A stretch of DNA of 64,000 bases, taken from Atherix ibis (Eukaryota > Arthropoda > Insecta > Diptera > Athericidae). The position numbers and the translations under genes were made by a program. The DNA lies in contig OY282610.1 in NCBI GenBank assembly GCA_958298945.1, positions 33,983,667 through 34,047,666 of the forward strand, in the 5' to 3' direction. The notes beneath the pieces are model-generated. The model did no database searches. It saw only the letters and a program-made list of their open reading frames with translations, and had not been told where the DNA came from. This document shows positions 58,936 through 64,000 of the stretch, piece by piece. The first letter of the stretch is position 1; each line of letters begins with the position of its first letter.

Positions 58936-61370
58936 TGTTAAACTTTAACTGATCGTTTCAATCTTTTTTAATAATTTATTTTGTTTTTTAAGTGTGATTT
59001 TTTTGCTATAGTCTAAATTTTTTGTTGACTAAAAATTAAATAAAAAAAAATCTTAAAGATCTTTGAAAACATTTTCTTAAAATTTTGTAAAAATTACTTA
59101 GCTTTCTAAAATATCTTTTGATCACTGTACAATTGATTCAATATTATTAAATTAATTTGTTTCGTTAATTTTTAATTTCGAAAATATACAAAAATAATTT
59201 CTTTTATAATAAAATAAAATTTTAAATTTCCAAAGATTTTTATTGAACTCTACTTTTTGTAACATAAATTGAATAAACCTTTAATTTTGTGTAAATATAT
59301 TGCGAATTTTTTTTAAAGAAGATAATTTTCTGTTTGGATATTTTTTTAAAATCACAATTTGTGTAGAAGAATTTTTAATTTTTTTTTTCGAAATAGTTTT
59401 TGTTTTATAAGGAAAAGTTATCATTTTATATATTTTATTTGAAACGATTTCTGGCAGATATTTTTACGAAGCATTCATTTTAATTTTTTTTAAAGAAAAT
59501 TTCATTTCAGTTTTTTGTTATTTAAAATATTCAAAAAAATATGAAAAAAAATAGTTTTTTTGTTTATTTCTTTAAGAAGATTTTTTGTATTTATTGCTAT
59601 TAGGTAATTTTGTTAGTTCCCCAAAAACGTGTATAAATTTTTTTTTTTTGTAGTAATTTATTTAGTTTTTATTCTTTAAATGTAATTTTTTTAAACTGAT
59701 AGTATAAATATTTCGATGTCTAAAATTTAATAAAAAAAAATTTTAAAGATCTTTTTCTTGACTGGTTCTGAATATGGTTAAAAATGTATTGCGAATTTGT
59801 AGACTTGATTTTTCGAATATTCTTTTGCATAACATTTTAATTTGGCATTTTGTGAACTTTTACACAAATTCTATTTGATAGATTTTCAATTGTTTTAAAT
59901 TTCAAATTTAAATATTTCACATTTTTTTTAAATAATTTTATTTAAAAATTAATATATTGCATATTATTTTTTTTAAAATTTAACTTGAATAATTGTGAAT
60001 TTATTTAAAATTTATTACAAATTTTGAAACAATTCGCAAATGGTACCTTAAATATTCAAATTGACATTCTTATAATAACTATTTGATAAATTGTAAATTG
60101 TATTTATTTTTAATTTAAAAATGTTTTTTTCTTTAAAATTTTGATTGAAAATATTGTGATCTTTTCGAATAAATAATTTTGATCTTCTCAAAATGTTAGT
60201 TGAATTATTAAGAATTTCTTAAAGATTTATTTTAAATTTTTTAAAAAACTGAAATTTTTAAATCGAAATTTTTATTTTAATTTTCTTAAATAGAACATTT
60301 ATTGAAATTACATATCGATTTGGTACATTCTTCGAAGTATTCATATACACGTATGACATATTGTGAATTTTGAACATTTAAAATTCATAAATTTCAGCTT
60401 GATTAAAATTAAGTTCTTCGAAATTTTGTGCGTTCATCGATAGTTTGCGATAAATTCCTAGAGTCATATGTGTAAGTAGAAGAGGATCATTAAAAGATTT
60501 TTTTCTGTGCTATAAACATTTGTTCCCTTTAAGTAGGTCTTGATGGTTTCTTTTTATAATTGTAAAGCATTTTTTTCTCTCCTATACGCATATGAATATT
60601 GGTACGCCCATATGGTGAAAGTTGCCTACAGTAATAATTTTACTATCAACATATTTACCATAAGAAGCATAGGAAGAAATGCTTTACGATTCTGCCTAGT
60701 TGAAAGTATTCGAAGAATTTGAAATATTTCATTTAATGACCCAGCAGAGTGGAAACATTTAAAACTGTTCTAGAAACGGTTAGCAGAGTACATCAACTCG
60801 ATGATAAAATTCACCACAGTTGGACTGAGTTGAAATGAATTTGAATATGCCAATAATGGTTGTTATTTATTCATTTTTTTTTTAAATTATATCCAAACCA
60901 TATTTATAGATATATATAGTTTTAATTTGCAATAAATTCTTAGAGTTAGCTGTAGTTTTTTTTCTTCAAATCAGTAAAAATGCATTTTGTCGATAATTAA
61001 TAAGAATATTTCTTCTATCATAATCACATAATTAGTGAAATAGATTGAAAATAATTTTTAATTAAAAAATCATATATTTAAGGTTATATTGATAATGAAT
61101 TTGGAATATTTGGAAAGTTTTTTTGCAATTGAAAATTGAATCTTAGGCAGAAATGTATTATAAAGAGTTATTCCTTTTTAAACTTTGGAAAATCAGATTC
61201 TGTCATTTAAGAAATTTCAAAGAAATAAAATAATTAAATTATATTTATTTAGAACAGAGTCTTCCATTTAATGGCGATTAGATACTAATTTTTAAAAACG
61301 TATTTGATATTCATCGATGAGGCTCATTTCTCGCTAGATAAATACTTCAATAAGGAAAATTACCATATAT
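58935..61370. other. A+T-rich DNA, no gene seen
   Basis: Over 2.4 kb with long T runs. Some phrases recall the satellite (ATTGTGAATTT near 59990 and 60365), perhaps very diverged units. The 60540-60722 frame is unrecognised. Confidence 0.5.
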
Positions 61371-61371
61371 A

Positions 61372-62662
61372 CGAGGGTCATTCAACAAGTACTTAGCCTA
61401 CAAAAGAAAAACGAAAATTTTGGAAAGGTGGCAATTTATTTTTCCACATAATCTCCTTCAAGCTCGATATACTTGGCCCAGCGATGCTCTTACTTTTTTA
61501 ACCCGTCCAAAAATACATTTTCTCGAGGGAAGCAAAATAGGCCTCTGTGGCGACGATGACCTCCTCATTCGACCCAAATCTATTCCCGGCGAGTGATTTT
61601 TTCAGGTTTGGAAACAAAAAGTAGTCACAGGGGGCCAAATCTGGAGAGTACGGTGGATGGGGCAGCAATTCGTAGCACAATTCGACCAATTTGGCCATGG
61701 CGACGGCGGAGGTGTGAGCCGGCGCGTTGTCGTGGTGGAACAGCACTCTTTTCTTCGCAAAGCGGGGCCGCTTTTTCTTCAATTCGACGTCAAATCGGCC
61801 CAATAAGTCAGCATAGTAGCGCCCCGTGATTGTTTTACCCTTCTCGAGGTAATCGATGTGGATCACACCTTGTGAATCCCAAAAAACGATGGCCATCACC
61901 TTTCCGGCCGATCGAACAGTCTTCGTCTTCTTCGGAGCCCGTTCGCCGGATGAAGTCCACTATTTCGACTGTTCCTTGGTCTCTGGTGTGTACCAGTGAA
62001 TCCATGTTTCGTCGACGGTCACGAAACGACGCAAGAACTCCGCTGGATTGCGCTGAAACAGCGCCAAACACGTCGCCGATGTGGTCTTACGGTTGCGCAT
62101 GTTTTCCGGTGTGAGCAAACGCGGCACCCATCGCGCCGACAGTTTTCTCATGCCCAGTTCTTCGTGTAGAATATGATGCACCGTTCCTACTGCGATGCCC
62201 AAAGTCTCAGCTATCTCGTGAACCTTCAATCGACGGTCTGCCAACACGAGATCGTGGACTTTTTTAACGTTTTCCTCCGTAGCAACCGTTTTCGGGGCAC
62301 CTGGGCGTGGCTCATCAAAAACCGACGTGCCGCCACGAACAAACTCGTTGAACCAATTCTTGACGGTCGCCATCGAAGGAGAAGAGTCACCATACACAGC
62401 ATCCAAGCGATCTTTGATTTTGCTGCGCGTTTTCCCTTCCAAAAACAAGAATCTAATCACCGAACGATATTGTTCTTTTTCCATTTTTGTGCAACCAACC
62501 GACACGCTCGCTTTCAAAGGCTCTCAAAACAAAACTAATAAAGGAAAGCGACTGAAACTTTGACATCAAGCTACTAAAAGAATGTACTGCACGATGGTAA
62601 ATTTTTTTTGTGACAGCAGTTTCATCGGGCGGTGAGGCTAAGTACTTGTTGAATGACCCTCT
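61372..62662 (-). mobile_element. Irritans-like mariner, sister of the 29-kb copy
   Basis: Same terminal repeats as the 29-kb element (CGAGGGTCATTCAACAAGTA at 61372 and its inverse ending near 62661), same length and a near-identical interior. The left end has a flanking TA (61370-61371). The right end reads GACCCTC followed by TCAAG instead of GTA, so the last base and target TA are altered there. Confidence 0.93.
61436..62484 (-). pseudogene. Mariner transposase, one stop and one frameshift
   Basis: Start at 62484 (MEKEQYRSVIRFLF), same domain order as the 29-kb copy: helix-turn-helix, WVPRLLTPEN, FVTVDETWIHWYT (first Asp), LFHHDNAPAHT (second), YSPDLAPCDYFLF (third). It carries TAG at 61960-61962 (EQSK-stop-W; Gln in the sister) and a one-base loss in the A run at about 61509-61514 that shifts the frame about 20 residues before the end, after MYF. 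The Trp and Lys codons mutated to stops in the 29-kb copy are intact here. The two copies therefore carry complementary damage, which shows that their common source was open. Confidence 0.93.
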
Positions 62663-62719
62663 CAAGAGGTCTGTAAAACTCAAAAAATTATACTAAAGAA
62701 GCTATTATATTTCCTTGAA

Positions 62720-63160
62720 AATTAGGAAGGAGAGACCGTTACCGTAAATTCTAAGCGCCTATGGCCGTATGATAACCGATTTTTTATTTTTTAGCCTGAA
62801 ATTAAAACCATTAATCTGGACTTTATGTAGTTTCAATAAGATGATGATATAAGCCACAAACACAATTTATTTGGACTTTATTGGGCAAAAACTTCCTAGA
62901 ATGTGTTATTTCTACATTTGGTGATGTCAATTGGTACGGTTTGATGCCCTTAAATTTTTCCGTTTGAGGCTATGAAAAAAATTGCATTTACACAAATAAT
63001 TGTCAGTTTTAGAGTATTTTTAAAAACAAATTTTAATAGCCTAGAAATTTGTAAAATATTGATCAAAAATCATATAGTTTACAGAAACTGCAAAAACTCC
63101 TGAATTGCCTGAAAAAGATCAGGTCCCATTAGAATGATATTATAGTTGATACATAATATA
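62720..63160 (+). pseudogene. Rosa/DD41D-like mariner, C-terminal half
   Basis: Frame-corrected reading gives EGETVTVNSKRLWPYDN (about 62730-62775; family ETVTVNSERYRxMI), a CSFNKMMI remnant of the second-Asp block (about 62825-62845), FGDVNWYGLMPLNFSV (about 62920-62965; the third-Asp block with Pro-Arg-Ser-Cys lost) and a YTNN..LQKLLNCLKKI-like tail. It ends against the 3'-truncated mariner at 63167. Confidence 0.65.
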
Positions 63161-63166
63161 AAGCTT

Positions 63167-64000
63167 TTATTTTTTAACATAATCTCCTTTTAGCTTTATA
63201 CACTTTTCTAACCGTTTTTCCAAAATTTTTATGCCGTCCAAAAAATAGGATTTCGGAAGTTCTGCAAAATACTCATCCGTTTGAGCAATGACGTCCTCGT
63301 TGGAAGTGAACCGTCGTCCGCCAAGCCATTTCATCAGATTGGGGAAAAGAAAATAGTCACTCGGGGCCAAATCTGGTGAATAAGCGGGATGTTGCAACAA
63401 TTCCATTCTCAATTCCACAATTTTGGCCATGGAAACAGCGCAGGTGTGCACACGCGCATTATCCTGATGCAAGAGGATTTTTTTCTTCTTCAGATGGGGG
63501 CGTTTCTCTTTGATTTCCTCGCTCAACTGTTGCAATAACGACGCGTAATACGCTCTTGTTATTGTTTTTCCTTTTTCCAAGTAGTCGAAAAAAATGATGC
63601 CCTGCGAATCCCAAAAGACCGTGGCCATCACCTTGCCGGCCGATGGCACAGTTTTTGCCTTCTTCGGAGCCCGTTCACCCTTGAAAATCCACTGTGATGA
63701 CTGTCTCTTCGTTTCTGGAGTGTAGTAGTGTATCCAGGTTTCGTCCAGTGACATATCGACGAAGGAATTCGGCAGGATTGCGATGAAAGAGTGCCAACAT
63801 AGGCTCAGAGTCCACTGCACGATTGCGCTTATTCTCCTCTGAGAGCAAACGCGGCACCCATCTTGCCGAAATTTTTTCACAGACAATTTTTCATGCAAAA
63901 TTGAAGCGACTGTACCTTGTGATATGCCCGTGGCCTCAACTAATCCGCGCACTTTAATTCGCCGATCGTTCAAAATCAGATCGTGGATTTTGTCGATGAT
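63167..64000 (-). pseudogene. Mariner transposase, sister of the 33-kb copy, cut by window end
   Basis: Minus-strand frame from the window edge down to a stop at 63167: NDRRIKVRGLVEATGISQGT (helix-turn-helix), then a one-base deletion in the A run at about 63870-63878 shifts the frame (PRLLSEENKRNRAVDSEPML continues in the shifted frame, 63675-63857). A two-base deletion just before LDETW (about 63745) restores it. Then come ETWIHYYTPETKRQSSQW, LHQDNARVHT (second Asp), YSPDLAPSDYFLF (third Asp) and KLKGDYVKK. The catalytic Asp are present, but about 45 residues around the linker are out of frame. The 3' untranslated region and terminal repeat are missing: similarity to the 33.4-kb copy stops within a few bases of the stop codon. 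Confidence 0.9.

Noticed and set aside
58935..61370. Continuation of the 169-bp satellite
   Set aside because: Only scattered short phrases recur; no period could be followed by eye.

Overview
The window looks like A+T-rich, gene-poor arthropod DNA, most likely insect and possibly dipteran. I infer this from the dense Tc1/mariner load (irritans-like, mauritiana-like, cecropia-like and rosa/DD41D-like families), the jockey- and R1-like non-LTR fragments, the short microsatellites and the long satellite arrays. The species cannot be named from this. I found no convincing host protein-coding gene, rRNA, canonical tRNA or CRISPR array. Almost every stretch that translates sensibly is transposon-derived, and every transposase I could read is broken by stops, frameshifts or deletions.

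Layout. 1-4.1 kb: a degenerate ~275-bp repeat, an inverted repeat and a two-copy 657-bp duplication. 5-8 kb: a decayed Tc1-like element, then minus-strand R1-like and jockey-like remains. 10-14.3 kb: rosa-type relics and a tRNA-like repeat. 14.8-16.9 kb: satellite with a 320-bp dimeric unit. 17.8-19.1 kb: a Himar1-like mariner with one stop. 19.3-28.9 kb: rosa-type relics on both strands, including a triplicated block. 29.2-30.4 kb: a mariner inserted, with TA flanks, in a non-LTR relic. 33.4-34.7 kb: a mariner in apparently circularly permuted order. 39.1-40.4 kb: a mauritiana-type transposase fused to the N-terminus of another mariner. 42.6-47.7 kb: cecropia-type, rosa-type, jockey-type, mauritiana-type and internally deleted mariner relics. 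50.6-52.4 kb: a ~188-bp tandem array containing a perfect palindrome. 54-54.4 kb: three closely spaced hairpins. 55-58.9 kb: about 23 copies of a ~169-bp A+T-rich satellite. 61.4-62.7 kb: a near-identical sister of the 29-kb mariner. 63.2-64 kb: part of a sister of the 33-kb mariner, cut by the window edge.

The sequences do not form a pathway. Three unrelated satellites with nucleosome-sized periods, layers of nested transposons and no genes suggest heterochromatin or a large repeat-rich intergenic or intronic region. The most unusual structure is the 33.4-34.7 kb mariner, whose missing 3' end lies directly upstream of its own 5' terminal repeat, with the two inverted repeats joined tail to head.
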